Of a stretch of DNA of 64,000 bases, positions 43,722 through 51,507 are shown piece after piece; position 1 is the stretch's first letter, and every line of letters starts with the position of its first letter. The stretch spans positions 930,001-994,000 of the forward strand of contig NZ_JACHGW010000001.1 in NCBI RefSeq assembly GCF_014202505.1. Direction: 5' to 3'. The stretch is from Armatimonas rosea (lineage in GTDB: Bacteria > Armatimonadota > Armatimonadia > Armatimonadales > Armatimonadaceae). The notes beneath the pieces are model-generated. The model was not told the DNA's origin, ran no database searches, and worked only from the letters and a program-made list of their open reading frames with translations. Position numbers and translations under genes: made by a program.

Positions 43722-45445
43722 CGTGCGCCTCCCATCAGCCGGCCTAGGTCCTCGCGCGGAGTCTCGGGGGAGACAATGCCCATCAGCTTGCCGTCGAAGA
43801 GGACCGCGACTCGGTCCGAGAGGGTAAGGACTTCGTCGAGCTCCGTGGAGATCAAGACAATGGCCGCGCCGCTTGCCTGTGCCTCGCGCAGGGCCTTGTG
43901 GACATAAGAGATCGCGCCCACATCGAGGCCACGGGTGGGGTTGACCGCGACAACGATCTTCGGCTCGCCCGCCAGCGCACGCGCGATCACAACCTTCTGC
44001 TGGTTGCCCCCCGAGAGGCTGCTCGCCTTTGCGTCGGGGCCCTCGGCACGGATATCAAAGCGCTGGATGAGCTGCTCGGCGCGGGCACGGAGCGCCTTGG
44101 CTTTGAGAAAGACGCTTTTTCTAAACTCTGGGCTATCTTGGACACCCAGCGTCAGGTTCTCGGTGATGGTCAGCTCCAGCGCGAGGCCACGCTTCTGGCG
44201 ATCTGCGGGAATCACCCCGATCCGGGCATCGCGCACGGCGGTGGGAGTGGGTACCAGCGGCTGACCACCGACCCGAATCTCGCCCTGGGGGGGCCTTGCC
44301 ATCCCGGAGAGGCAGTCGGCAAGCTCGGTCTGGCCGTTGCCATCGACGCCCGCAAAGCCCAGAATCTCGCCCGGCGCGACCGTAAATGAGATCGCGTTGA
44401 GCTTGCCGAGGGTGAGGTTGTGGACGGTGAGGGGGATCTCTTTGACTTCCAGCTCCCTGCCGCCGCTTCGCGCCATCTCCCTGCCGCTGAGACGGCTTCC
44501 CTCTTCCCCTATTGCTCCTTCGTCGCGGGAAGAGGGACTGTCTGGAATGCCCCTCTTCCTAGCGAGGGACGAGCGATCTAGGGAAGAGGGGAGGCGAGGA
44601 ACGAGCCGGGGAGATGGCCCGGGGGAGATGGCCTGCGGAGATGGCACCGGCTGACTCCCCACCATCGCCTCGGCCAGCATTCCTGCATCGCACTCGGCGG
44701 TGACGAGGCGCTCCACGACTTTTCCGCGCCGCAGGACTGTCACGCGCTCCGAGAGGGCGAGAACTTCATCGAGCTTGTGGGAGATAAAGACAATCCCTTT
44801 CCCCTCGGCGGCGAGCTGGCGCAGGGTGGCGAAGAGCTCGGGGGTCTCGGTGGGGGTGAGGACGGCGGTGGGCTCGTCGAAGATCAGGACACGGGTCTGG
44901 CCACGCAGGGCCTTGAGGATCTCGATCCGCTGCTGGGTCCCGACGGGCAAGCTCCCCGCAGGCGCGTCCCAGGGAATTGTCCAGCCGAGCCGCTGCGCCA
45001 GCTCTTGTGCCTCGGCGAGGACGCTCTTCATCGGCCAGGAGAGGGGGCCGCCCTTGCCCTTATCGGCGGAGAGCAGGAGGTTCTCCGCGACCGAGAGCGG
45101 GGGGACGAGCAAGAAGTGCTGGTGGACCATGCCGATCCCCTGCGCGGTGGCATCGGCGGGGGAGGCGAAGCGGGTGGGAGTGCCCTCTAGGAGTAGCTCC
45201 CCTGCACTCGGGCGCAGGAGGCCCGAGAGGATATTCATCAGGGTGGACTTGCCCGCGCCATTCTCCCCCAGCACGGCATGGATCTCTCCCGCACGCAGGT
45301 CGAAGTCGACCGAGTCGAGCGCGGTGAAGCTGCCAAAGCGGCGGGTGAGGGCGCGGGCCTCTAAGAGATTGTCCCCCCCTAGCCCCCGTTCGACAGAGGA
45401 AAAGGCTCCCCCGTCGGACGGGGGCGGGGGGGGCGGGTTTTCCAC
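43718..45445 (-). CDS. BMP-type nucleoside/purine ABC importer, double ATPase, with in-frame repeat insertions
   Basis: 575 residues; relatives are about 510. First NBD: Walker A GENGAGKSTLMNIL, signature-like LPVGTQQRIEIL. Second NBD: degenerate Walker A GVDGNGQTE, signature SLSGGNQQK, as usual for RbsA/YufO proteins. Residues about 270-327, in the linker between the NBDs, are encoded by a palindromic repeat also found in the GH20 gene. Residues about 4-26 (NPPPPPPSDGGAF and on) are encoded by another repeat. The GTG start overlaps the TAG stop of the binding-protein gene. Both insertions keep the frame, so the protein may still work. Confidence 0.92.
   Translation of the reverse strand: MENPPPPPPSDGGAFSSVERGLGGDNLLEARALTRRFGSFTALDSVDFDLRAGEIHAVLGENGAGKSTLMNILSGLLRPSAGELLLEGTPTRFASPADATAQGIGMVHQHFLLVPPLSVAENLLLSADKGKGGPLSWPMKSVLAEAQELAQRLGWTIPWDAPAGSLPVGTQQRIEILKALRGQTRVLIFDEPTAVLTPTETPELFATLRQLAAEGKGIVFISHKLDEVLALSERVTVLRRGKVVERLVTAECDAGMLAEAMVGSQPVPSPQAISPGPSPRLVPRLPSSLDRSSLARKRGIPDSPSSRDEGAIGEEGSRLSGREMARSGGRELEVKEIPLTVHNLTLGKLNAISFTVAPGEILGFAGVDGNGQTELADCLSGMARPPQGEIRVGGQPLVPTPTAVRDARIGVIPADRQKRGLALELTITENLTLGVQDSPEFRKSVFLKAKALRARAEQLIQRFDIRAEGPDAKASSLSGGNQQKVVIARALAGEPKIVVAVNPTRGLDVGAISYVHKALREAQASGAAIVLISTELDEVLTLSDRVAVLFDGKLMGIVSPETPREDLGRLMGGAR
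44464..44635. repeat. In-frame composite palindromic repeat inside the importer ATPase gene
   Basis: Two adjacent palindromes: CCCTCTTCCCC..GGGAAGAGGG (about 44489-44536) and CCCCTCTTCCTAG..CTAGGGAAGAGGGG (44550-44592). 44583-44618 is identical over 36 nt, in reverse complement, to 58895-58930 in the GH20 gene, and CCGCTTCGCG plus CTCCTTCGTCGC also recur there. The total length is compatible with the reading frame. Confidence 0.85.
45368..45435. repeat. CCCCCTAGCCCC-type palindrome forming the 5' end of the importer ATPase gene
   Basis: CCCCCCCTAGCCCCCGTTCG and CGGACGGGGGCGGGGG are the arms. Translated on the minus strand as Pro- and Gly-rich residues before the conserved first strand LEARALTRRFG. 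Confidence 0.75.
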
Positions 45446-46470
45446 TACGGCGTGACCTTACCGGCGACAATATCCGCCTCGGCGGCGGCGATCTTGGCCT
45501 TTAGCTCATCGGGGACCTTGCCAGCGAACTTGTCGTTGTAGTGCAGGCCGACCACTTTATCCTTCAGACCGTAGCTAAACGCGCCGGTCGCCTTGCCCTC
45601 TTTGACGGCTTTGGCGGCGAGCAAGTAGGCCGCCTGTGCATCGACGAGAAACGAGCCCAGGTTTTTAGGCGTGGCAAGGTCGTCTTGGGGAGCGTTGGCC
45701 CCGATAAACATCGCATCGGCCTTGTCGGTGACCGCCTGCGCGACTCCCTGACCGGCCGCGTTGGCGTTGTGGTGCACGACATCGACCCCGCCATCGAGGA
45801 GGGCCTGGGTCTGCTGCTTGGCCTTGGCGATATCGTCGCCGCTGCCCGTGAAGACAATCTTGACCTCGGCGTCGGCCTTGGCGGCCTTCACGCCCTTCTC
45901 AAACGATGCAAACGCCTCTTTGACAATCGGAATCTCGCTTCCGCCCACACAGGCCACTTTTCCGGTCTTGGTCATCCCACCCGCCAGCATCCCGGCCAGG
46001 TAGGTTGCCTCGCCCGCCTTGAACTGAATGGGGGTGAGGTTGGGAGCGGTCGTGCGGCCCCCGACTACCACGAAGTAGGTCTTGGGGAACTCCTTGGCCA
46101 CGGTTGCGGCGGCATCGTCGTACTCCGAGGCGTGGAAGAAGATCAGGTTGCAGCCCTTCTTTGCCAGATCGCGCGCGGCGCCGGCGACATTGGCTTGGCC
46201 TGGGTCCTCGATGGCAGGGACTGTCTCCGTGCCGGCGATCTCGCCCTTGATCTTCTCGACACTATCATTGGCGAGCTGGCTCCAGCCCTTGTCGTTGATC
46301 TTACCGGGGGTGATGAGCCCGATCGTCAGCTTGTCCAGAGTTGCCCCGCCCCCGGTTGTGGCAGCGGGAGTGTTGGTGGCCGCCTCTTTAGGGGCCTCTT
46401 GCTGCGAGCAGCCCGCAAAGACAAGGCTAAGAGAGAGAAGCGCACAAAAGCGCCGTCGGGAAGCGATCAT
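45445..46470 (-). CDS. BMP-family substrate-binding lipoprotein
   Basis: 341 residues from ATG 46470, chosen because GGAG lies 8 nt upstream. Lipobox in LSLVFAGCSQQ. The BMP family (PnrA/TmpC/NupN type) binds purine nucleosides; KLTIGLITPGKINDKGWSQ is the family start and YFVVVGGRTT follows. Delivers substrate to the permeases and ATPase encoded downstream. Confidence 0.93.
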   Translation of the reverse strand: MIASRRRFCALLSLSLVFAGCSQQEAPKEAATNTPAATTGGGATLDKLTIGLITPGKINDKGWSQLANDSVEKIKGEIAGTETVPAIEDPGQANVAGAARDLAKKGCNLIFFHASEYDDAAATVAKEFPKTYFVVVGGRTTAPNLTPIQFKAGEATYLAGMLAGGMTKTGKVACVGGSEIPIVKEAFASFEKGVKAAKADAEVKIVFTGSGDDIAKAKQQTQALLDGGVDVVHHNANAAGQGVAQAVTDKADAMFIGANAPQDDLATPKNLGSFLVDAQAAYLLAAKAVKEGKATGAFSYGLKDKVVGLHYNDKFAGKVPDELKAKIAAAEADIVAGKVTP

Positions 46471-46500
46471 AGGAAAACTCCAATGCAAGTGTGTTGGCTC

Positions 46501-46529
46501 AGGATACCTTAACCACCCTCCGTGGACAA
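46501..46529 (-). promoter_or_regulatory. Promoter of the importer operon
   Basis: TTGTCC (46529-46524), 17-nt spacer, TATCCT (46506-46501). Predicted leader about 24 nt with ribosome site GGAG. Confidence 0.7.
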
Positions 46530-46616
46530 GAGTTCCCGCGCGGCTTCTTTTACCGCTTCACTGGTAGAGACGGTAGACTAAAGCTCTTGTCGTCGGTTGC
46601 GGTCTGAGAAGGTGAG

Positions 46617-47021
46617 ATGGGAAAACGAACGATTTTACTCGTGTTGCTGGTGCTGGCGGGGTGTGGCGGCGGAACGGCGGTGTCTGACCTTGACCAGGCG
46701 CGGGCGAGCTGGCGTGCGCAGGGGCTGCGCTCCTACAGCGTTACGGTGCAGAAGATCTGCTTCTGCCCGGAGGAGTACACGCGCCCGGTGACCATCACGG
46801 TCCGCGACGGTGTCGCGACCAATGCTCCTGAGTACCTGGCCGCCTACGGCACGGTAGAGAAAGCGCTCGATGCGGTGGAGTCTGCGCAAAAAGGCAAGCC
46901 CGATACGCTCACCGTGAGCTTCGCCCCTCAGGGCTGGCCCACGAGCCTCTATGTCGATCCAAGCAAGGCCCTGGCCGATGACGAGTACCGTGTTCTCCTG
47001 AGCGCGGTGACCCCGCTCTAG
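46617..47021 (+). CDS. DUF6174-like lipoprotein
   Basis: 134 residues. Lipobox LVLAGC after a hydrophobic start. The mature part contains LRSYSVTVQKICFCPEEYTR with a CFCP motif and VTITVRDGVAT, which fit the DUF6174 family of small extracytoplasmic proteins. Function unknown. Divergent from the importer operon and convergent with the HTH gene at 47027. Confidence 0.8.
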   Translation: MGKRTILLVLLVLAGCGGGTAVSDLDQARASWRAQGLRSYSVTVQKICFCPEEYTRPVTITVRDGVATNAPEYLAAYGTVEKALDAVESAQKGKPDTLTVSFAPQGWPTSLYVDPSKALADDEYRVLLSAVTPL

Positions 47022-47026
47022 GCGCG

Positions 47027-47311
47027 CTAGCTCTTCTCGGCGAGGGCGATCAGCTCACGGATCGTGCGGTGCGCCTCGATGGGGTGGCGCAGGTGGGCAT
47101 CGCTGTGCACCTCGTAGTGGTTGCGCCGCCCGTCGCGCACACGGGTGAGCGCGCCGGCTTCCTCAAGTTCCGCGACGATACGTTGCACCGCCCGCTCGGT
47201 AATGCCCACTTTTTCGGCGACATCACGCAGGCGCATCTCACTGTCTTGAGCAAGGCAGATCAAGACATGGGTGTGGTTGGTTAGGTAGGTCCAGCCCGTT
47301 TCAACAGCCAT
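47027..47311 (-). CDS. Winged-helix transcriptional regulator (MarR/ArsR-like)
   Basis: 94 residues from ATG 47311 ([17 protein letters not shown]). Helix-turn-helix [20 protein letters not shown], then wing [20 protein letters not shown]. The longer frame to 47392 runs through the AT-rich promoter and is rejected. TATAAT lies 9 nt before the start. Divergent from icd across a region with three TCGTG repeats that could be its operator. Confidence 0.85.
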   Translation of the reverse strand: MAVETGWTYLTNHTHVLICLAQDSEMRLRDVAEKVGITERAVQRIVAELEEAGALTRVRDGRRNHYEVHSDAHLRHPIEAHRTIRELIALAEKS

Positions 47312-47404
47312 TTGAGTTCTATTATAACGTAGTCGTGAAAAAATATTTATGAAAATATTGTCGTGTAAATAATTTCGTGATAATGTAGTCACCGGAGGTT
47401 TATC
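47312..47404. promoter_or_regulatory. Divergent regulatory region with three TCGTG repeats (HTH gene / icd)
   Basis: TCGTGAAA (47333), TCGTGTAAA (47361) and TCGTGATAA (47375) are spaced 28 and 14 bp apart in an AT-rich stretch. TATAAT on the minus strand serves the HTH gene; TTGTCG with GATAAT could serve icd. ATTGTCGT and TCGTGATA are also found upstream of tolC (10951-10970). Confidence 0.6.
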
Positions 47405-48859
47405 ATGGAACAGTACGCAGTGGCTTGTGCGAGTGGCGATGGGATTGGGCCGGAGATCATGGGAGCGGTGCAGCGCATTCTTGCCGCCGCCAAGGCACCC
47501 CTGACGTGGCGACCCGTGGAGCTGGGCAAGGCGGTCTACGAGGCGGGGCAGAGCTCAGGGATCGCACCCGAGGCGTGGGCGACCCTTCGCGAGACCAAGG
47601 TGCTCCTGAAGGCACCGCTGACCACTCCCCAAGGCGGGGGCTATAAAAGCGTCAATGTGACCCTGCGCAAGTCTCTGGGGCTCTATGCCAATGTGCGGCC
47701 CTGTGTCGCCTATGCCCCGTTTGTGGCCACCAAGCACCCGAACCTGGACCTGGTGATCATCCGCGAGAACGAAGAGGACCTCTACGCGGGGATCGAGCAC
47801 CGGCAGACCGACGATGTGGTGCAGTGCCTCAAGCTCATCAGCCGCCCGGGCTGCGAGAAGATTGTCCGCTACGCCTTTGAGTACGCTCGCAAGAACAACC
47901 GCTCCAAGGTGACCTGCATGACCAAAGACAACATCATGAAGCTCACCGATGGGCTCTTCCGTCAGGTCTTTGAGGAGGTCTCTCTGGAGTACCTCGATAT
48001 CCAGACCGAGCACATGATTATCGATATCGGTGCAGCCCGGATCGCCGATACTCCCGAGCGCTTCGATGTGATCGTCACCAGTAACCTCTACGGCGACATT
48101 ATCTCCGATATCGCGGCCCAGGTGGCAGGGTCGGTGGGGCTGGCGGGCTCGGCCAATATCGGGGAGCACGGGGCGCTCTTTGAGGCGATCCACGGCAGCG
48201 CCCCCGATATCGCCGGCCAAGACCTCGCCAACCCTTCGGGACTGCTCCAAGCCGCGGTCCAGATGCTCGTGCACCTCAACCTGCCCGATACGGCGACACT
48301 GGTTCACAATGCGTGGCTAAAAACACTGGAAGAGGGGATCCACACCGCCGATATCTTCCGCCCCGAGACCAGCAAGGCGTGCGTCGGGACGCAGGCCTTC
48401 GCCGATGCGGTGATTGCCCGGCTGGGTCAGGTGCCGACTCTCTTGCCCTCGGCCTGCTACACCGAGGCACTTGTCTCCGACGAGCCCACAGCAGTCGCTC
48501 CTACCCTGCCTCGTCCTAGAGCCCACAAGGACCTGGTCGGAGTGGATGTCTTTCTGCACTGGCGCGGCACCTGTCCGGAGGAGCTGGCACTGCGGCTCCA
48601 GAAGCTCGGTGCGCCCCGGCTGAAGCTCGCGCTGATCACCAACCGGGGCGTGAAGGTCTGGCCCGGCGGCCTCCCCGAGACCTTCTGCACCGACCACTGG
48701 CGCTGCCGGTTTGTGGCAAAGGGAACCAAGCTGATCTGCCACGGCGATGTCCTGGCGCTCCTGGCAGGAATCGACATGGCCAGCCTGGACTTCATCAAGA
48801 CCGAGAACCTCTACGAGTTCGACGGAATCCCCGGCTTCGCGCTTGCCCAGGGGCAGTAG
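47405..48859 (+). CDS. icd: NADP-dependent isocitrate dehydrogenase, Thermus type with C-terminal extension
   Basis: 484 residues. Converts isocitrate to 2-oxoglutarate. N-terminal GDGIGPEIM, substrate loop [15 protein letters not shown], metal-binding [14 protein letters not shown] and HGSAPDIAG. The dehydrogenase fold ends at about residue 340; the extra 140-residue C-terminal domain ([11 protein letters not shown], then [14 protein letters not shown]) matches the extension of Thermus IDH. Ribosome site CCGGAGG 5-6 nt before ATG. Isopropylmalate dehydrogenase is excluded by this extension. Confidence 0.93.
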   Translation: MEQYAVACASGDGIGPEIMGAVQRILAAAKAPLTWRPVELGKAVYEAGQSSGIAPEAWATLRETKVLLKAPLTTPQGGGYKSVNVTLRKSLGLYANVRPCVAYAPFVATKHPNLDLVIIRENEEDLYAGIEHRQTDDVVQCLKLISRPGCEKIVRYAFEYARKNNRSKVTCMTKDNIMKLTDGLFRQVFEEVSLEYLDIQTEHMIIDIGAARIADTPERFDVIVTSNLYGDIISDIAAQVAGSVGLAGSANIGEHGALFEAIHGSAPDIAGQDLANPSGLLQAAVQMLVHLNLPDTATLVHNAWLKTLEEGIHTADIFRPETSKACVGTQAFADAVIARLGQVPTLLPSACYTEALVSDEPTAVAPTLPRPRAHKDLVGVDVFLHWRGTCPEELALRLQKLGAPRLKLALITNRGVKVWPGGLPETFCTDHWRCRFVAKGTKLICHGDVLALLAGIDMASLDFIKTENLYEFDGIPGFALAQGQ

Positions 48860-48865
48860 GGAACC

Positions 48866-49603
48866 CTAGCCGAGGTAGGCCTGGAGCTCAGCGACGAGCT
48901 CCGGGGCCTCGTGGCTGGTGGCGACTGTCTGAAGGGCCTCGGTGAGGCGCTCGGGGTAGCGCTTGCCAATCACCCGCAGTGCCTCCGCGAGGTAGTCCCG
49001 CTGCGCTTGGTCGTCGGCGATGAGGTAGCCCGCCAGTGTGGCAAGCGTGGTCTCGCCTTCGTCGGTGGCCTGCGCCACGAGGGCTTCGAGTCTCTCTAGC
49101 TGGTGCAGCTCGTAGAGCAGGGCATCCACACAGACGCAGGTTGCTTCGTCGCACGGGGGCTCCCACCGGTAGCGGGCGAGCAGGTCGTCGGCAGCGGTAG
49201 CGAGTGCCTCCTCGCTCCAGCCGCCCTTGCGGGTGAGCCACTCTTGCAGCGCGACCAGGTGCTTGCTCTCCTCGTAGCTCCAGTGGGTCCAGAACCAAGC
49301 GCGGCCCCGGCTGGCACGGAGCAGGTTCTGGTTGAGGGCGGCGTAGTCGGGGAGCAGGGTCGCATCCCGCCAGAGCGCCAGCACGGCATCCACGAGAGCG
49401 GCGCTGGGTGCCGGCGTCTCCACTGTCCAGTCCAGCGAGCCCCAGGGGTTCCACAGCCGCTCCGCGTCGGCGCGGGCGAAGTGGTCTTTGTAGAGCGTGT
49501 AGAGCGTCCGCTCGGTCTCTTTATCGAGCATCGCGGCGGCAGAGCGCTCCGTGGTGGCGTTCTGGCGTGCGTTGAGTTCGTCGTCTTCGTGGCTGCGTAG
49601 CAT
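48866..49603 (-). CDS. Ferritin-like protein related to acyl-ACP desaturases
   Basis: 245 residues from ATG 49603; GTG 49621 is possible. WFWTHWSYEESKHLVALQEW gives the first E-E-x-x-H metal motif of fatty-acid desaturase type 2, and ERLWNPWGSLDW resembles the N-terminal WxPW region. The second motif position reads ADDQAQRDYL and lacks the ExxH histidine, so a normal di-iron centre is doubtful. Convergent with icd with a 6-nt gap. Confidence 0.65.
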   Translation of the reverse strand: MLRSHEDDELNARQNATTERSAAAMLDKETERTLYTLYKDHFARADAERLWNPWGSLDWTVETPAPSAALVDAVLALWRDATLLPDYAALNQNLLRASRGRAWFWTHWSYEESKHLVALQEWLTRKGGWSEEALATAADDLLARYRWEPPCDEATCVCVDALLYELHQLERLEALVAQATDEGETTLATLAGYLIADDQAQRDYLAEALRVIGKRYPERLTEALQTVATSHEAPELVAELQAYLG

Positions 49604-49696
49604 GGTGTTTTGTGGTACCACGCTCCCTAGGGCCAGTCATGGGCCAAATGGCCTATTTCACGGAACCTGCGCGGCCCTGAGGGCGTTAGGGAGAGC

Positions 49697-50389
49697 ATGG
49701 ATATCCCCCCGCAAGTAACTACCGTCCACCTGGAGCTTGGCAGTGTCCGCCAGCCCTACAACACCGCCCGGATCTTTGGCGACACGGGCACGACCTTCTC
49801 CCTGCGCGACCTCCAGGGCAAGGGAAGCTTCGGCTACGGCCGTGTGACCGTGCTCCACCCGCTCAATGCCAACCATGGCCTGCGCCTGATGCTCGCGCCG
49901 CTGGGCTACTCAGGGACGGGGCAGTTTGCCGCGCCGGTGCGCTTTCAGGAGACAACCTTCTCGGCCAATACGCCCACCACAGGGAGCTATATGTTCAACT
50001 CCTACCGCGTGAGCTACTGGTCCACGGTGCGCCAGAGCGAGCGCGAGACCTGGCGTGTGGGCGGGACCCTCAAGGTGCGCGATGCAAAGATCGCCCTGCG
50101 CCAGGGGAGCACCTACGCCTCGTCGTACAACCTAGGGATTGTCCCACTGGTCTATCTCAGCGGCGAGCGGCGGCTCAGCGAGCGCTGGAAGCTACTGCTG
50201 GACGCCGACGGGCTGGCCGCACCACAGGGCCGCGCCTTCGATGTCGGGCTTTTCTTGGCGCACACGCTCTCGCCCAAGACCGATCTCACCGTAGGCGTGC
50301 GAACCCTCGAAGGCGGCGCCGATAACGAGCGGGTCTACAACTTCGCCCGGCTAGACTATCTGAGTGCAGGGCTCATCCAGCGATTTTAA
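49697..50389 (+). CDS. Outer-membrane beta-barrel-like protein, possibly 5'-truncated
   Basis: 230 residues. Alternating strand pattern with aromatic-polar repeats (RVTVLHPLNANHGLRLMLAP, YRVSYWSTVRQSERETWRVG, FLAHTLSPKTDLTVGVRTL) and a terminal Phe, all usual for outer-membrane barrels. No signal peptide is encoded at ATG 49697, and the frame upstream stays open without a clear signal, so the gene may be a remnant or use a non-standard start. Ribosome site TAGGGAGAG. Confidence 0.55.
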   Translation: MDIPPQVTTVHLELGSVRQPYNTARIFGDTGTTFSLRDLQGKGSFGYGRVTVLHPLNANHGLRLMLAPLGYSGTGQFAAPVRFQETTFSANTPTTGSYMFNSYRVSYWSTVRQSERETWRVGGTLKVRDAKIALRQGSTYASSYNLGIVPLVYLSGERRLSERWKLLLDADGLAAPQGRAFDVGLFLAHTLSPKTDLTVGVRTLEGGADNERVYNFARLDYLSAGLIQRF

Positions 50390-50445
50390 GAAAAATAATT
50401 CAGGAAACAGGGAACGTGCAATTGCGTTTCTTGGTATTGATTACT

Positions 50446-50530
50446 AACGAAGGGGAGTAGCGACCGGCTCGGCTAGCCGGGGAGAGTTTCGTCAGGACGC
50501 TCGCAGTGCGAGCCGGAGCCCTCCTTTCTC
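50446..50530 (+). ncRNA. Putative yybP-ykoY (manganese) riboswitch
   Basis: AAGGGGAGTAGC (50450-50461) matches the conserved first loop of the class. A hairpin GGCTCGGCTAGCC, then CGTCAG, then a hairpin GCTCGC/GCGAGC and CGGAGCCC follow in the expected order. It lies upstream of an intrinsic terminator and the HPF gene, i.e. the layout of a transcriptional ON switch. Class assignment is by eye. Confidence 0.6.
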
Positions 50531-50541
50531 ACCAGATTTGC

Positions 50542-50582
50542 AAGACCTTCACCAGAGCACCCTCTGGCGAGGGTCTTTTGCT
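50542..50582 (+). terminator. Terminator/attenuator between the riboswitch and hpf
   Basis: AGACCTTC/GAGGGTCT plus CCAGAG/CTCTGG with a CACC loop, followed by TTTTGCTT. It lies upstream of the hpf ribosome site, so it should gate transcription into hpf. Confidence 0.8.
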
Positions 50583-50598
50583 TAGAGAAAGGATACTG

Positions 50599-50961
50599 AT
50601 GAACATTCAAGTACAAGGTCGTCACCTGGTCGTCTCCGATGTCCTTCGGCAGCACGCCGAGCTTGTCCTCCAGCGCCTAGGCAGGCAGTTTCCCGCGATC
50701 CGCCACGGCCATATCACCCTCACGCTGGGCCGCCAGGAGCACCAGGTCGATATCCGGGTCTGGGCGGAGGGGCTGGACCTGCGGAGCGAGGCCCACGGGG
50801 AGGATCTCTACGCTGCTCTCTCCCGCGCGGCGGGGAAGCTGGAGCGCCGCCTCCAGAAAGGCAACGACCGCAACTACCGCTTCGGCAACCACCACGGGCA
50901 GCACGCAACCCTCCGTTGCCCGGACCAGCGTCCGCTCGCACGGCTACGCCCGGAAACGTAG
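50599..50961 (+). CDS. hpf: Ribosome hibernation promoting factor, short form (HPF/RaiA family)
   Basis: 120 residues from ATG 50599 (AAAGGA 6 nt upstream). S30AE domain: MNIQVQGRHLVVSDVLRQHA, then HQVDIRVWAEGLDLRSEAHG and DLYAALSRAAGKLERRL. The C-terminus lacks the dimerisation domain of long HPF, so it is a short type with a His/Arg-rich tail. Binds the 30S decoding region in stationary phase. Preceded by a putative Mn riboswitch and attenuator. Confidence 0.9.
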   Translation: MNIQVQGRHLVVSDVLRQHAELVLQRLGRQFPAIRHGHITLTLGRQEHQVDIRVWAEGLDLRSEAHGEDLYAALSRAAGKLERRLQKGNDRNYRFGNHHGQHATLRCPDQRPLARLRPET

Positions 50962-50983
50962 CCTCCCTCCCAGCGGCGGACGG

Positions 50984-51023
50984 CCTCCCGCGTCACCGAC
51001 GATGCGGGAGGTTTTTTGTTTTT
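50984..51023 (+). terminator. Intrinsic terminator after hpf
   Basis: CCTCCCGC/GCGGGAGG stem with a 12-nt loop, then TTTTTTGTTTTT. It overlaps the last codons of the convergent TPR gene. Confidence 0.9.
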
Positions 51024-51502
51024 AGCCTTGCTTCTGCTTCCTTGTGAACCATATAGCCTGCTGCCATCAAGGGCATGCCTACAGGTGTGAGTCGGGCAGC
51101 CTCTTGCCAGTGTGGCAGGGCAGTAGCAACTGAGTCCTGTGTGTTTAATAGATCACCAAGTTGCAAGTGTGCATCGGCGCACTGCTCACGTCCAAGGTCG
51201 TAGGAGAGTGCTTTTTGGTAGTGATCTATCGCGCTCTGGTTCTGCTTTTGTTTTTGATAAATTTTGGCAAGCTCCAGGTATATATGTCCTTGTCTTTGAG
51301 GCTTCTCATAGCGAAGTGCCATTTTCCATGCCTGTTCTGCTTCAACCCAATGTCGCTTCTGTTGGAGTTTCCAGGCTTTCCAGTGCCAGTCCCAGGCTAC
51401 TTGGCTTTGCTGAATTTCCTGAACATACTGGTAGGTAGCCGTACTTCCGATTGCTAAGAAAATTCCCAGTGAGATCACACCAATGCGACGAATCGTTTTC
51501 AT
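50993..51502 (-). CDS. TPR-repeat protein with N-terminal membrane anchor
   Basis: 169 residues from ATG 51502 (MKTIRRIGVISLGIFLAIGS). One hydrophobic anchor (residues about 6-26), then about three TPRs (WVEAEQAWKMALRYEKPQ, HIYLELAKIYQKQKQNQSAI, HLQLGDLLNTQDSVATALPH). A/T content is higher than its neighbours. A longer open frame upstream overlaps the NlpC/P60 gene and is rejected. Starts 5 nt after the NlpC/P60 stop. Confidence 0.8.
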   Translation of the reverse strand: MKTIRRIGVISLGIFLAIGSTATYQYVQEIQQSQVAWDWHWKAWKLQQKRHWVEAEQAWKMALRYEKPQRQGHIYLELAKIYQKQKQNQSAIDHYQKALSYDLGREQCADAHLQLGDLLNTQDSVATALPHWQEAARLTPVGMPLMAAGYMVHKEAEARLKTKNLPHRR

Positions 51503-51507
51503 ACTTT

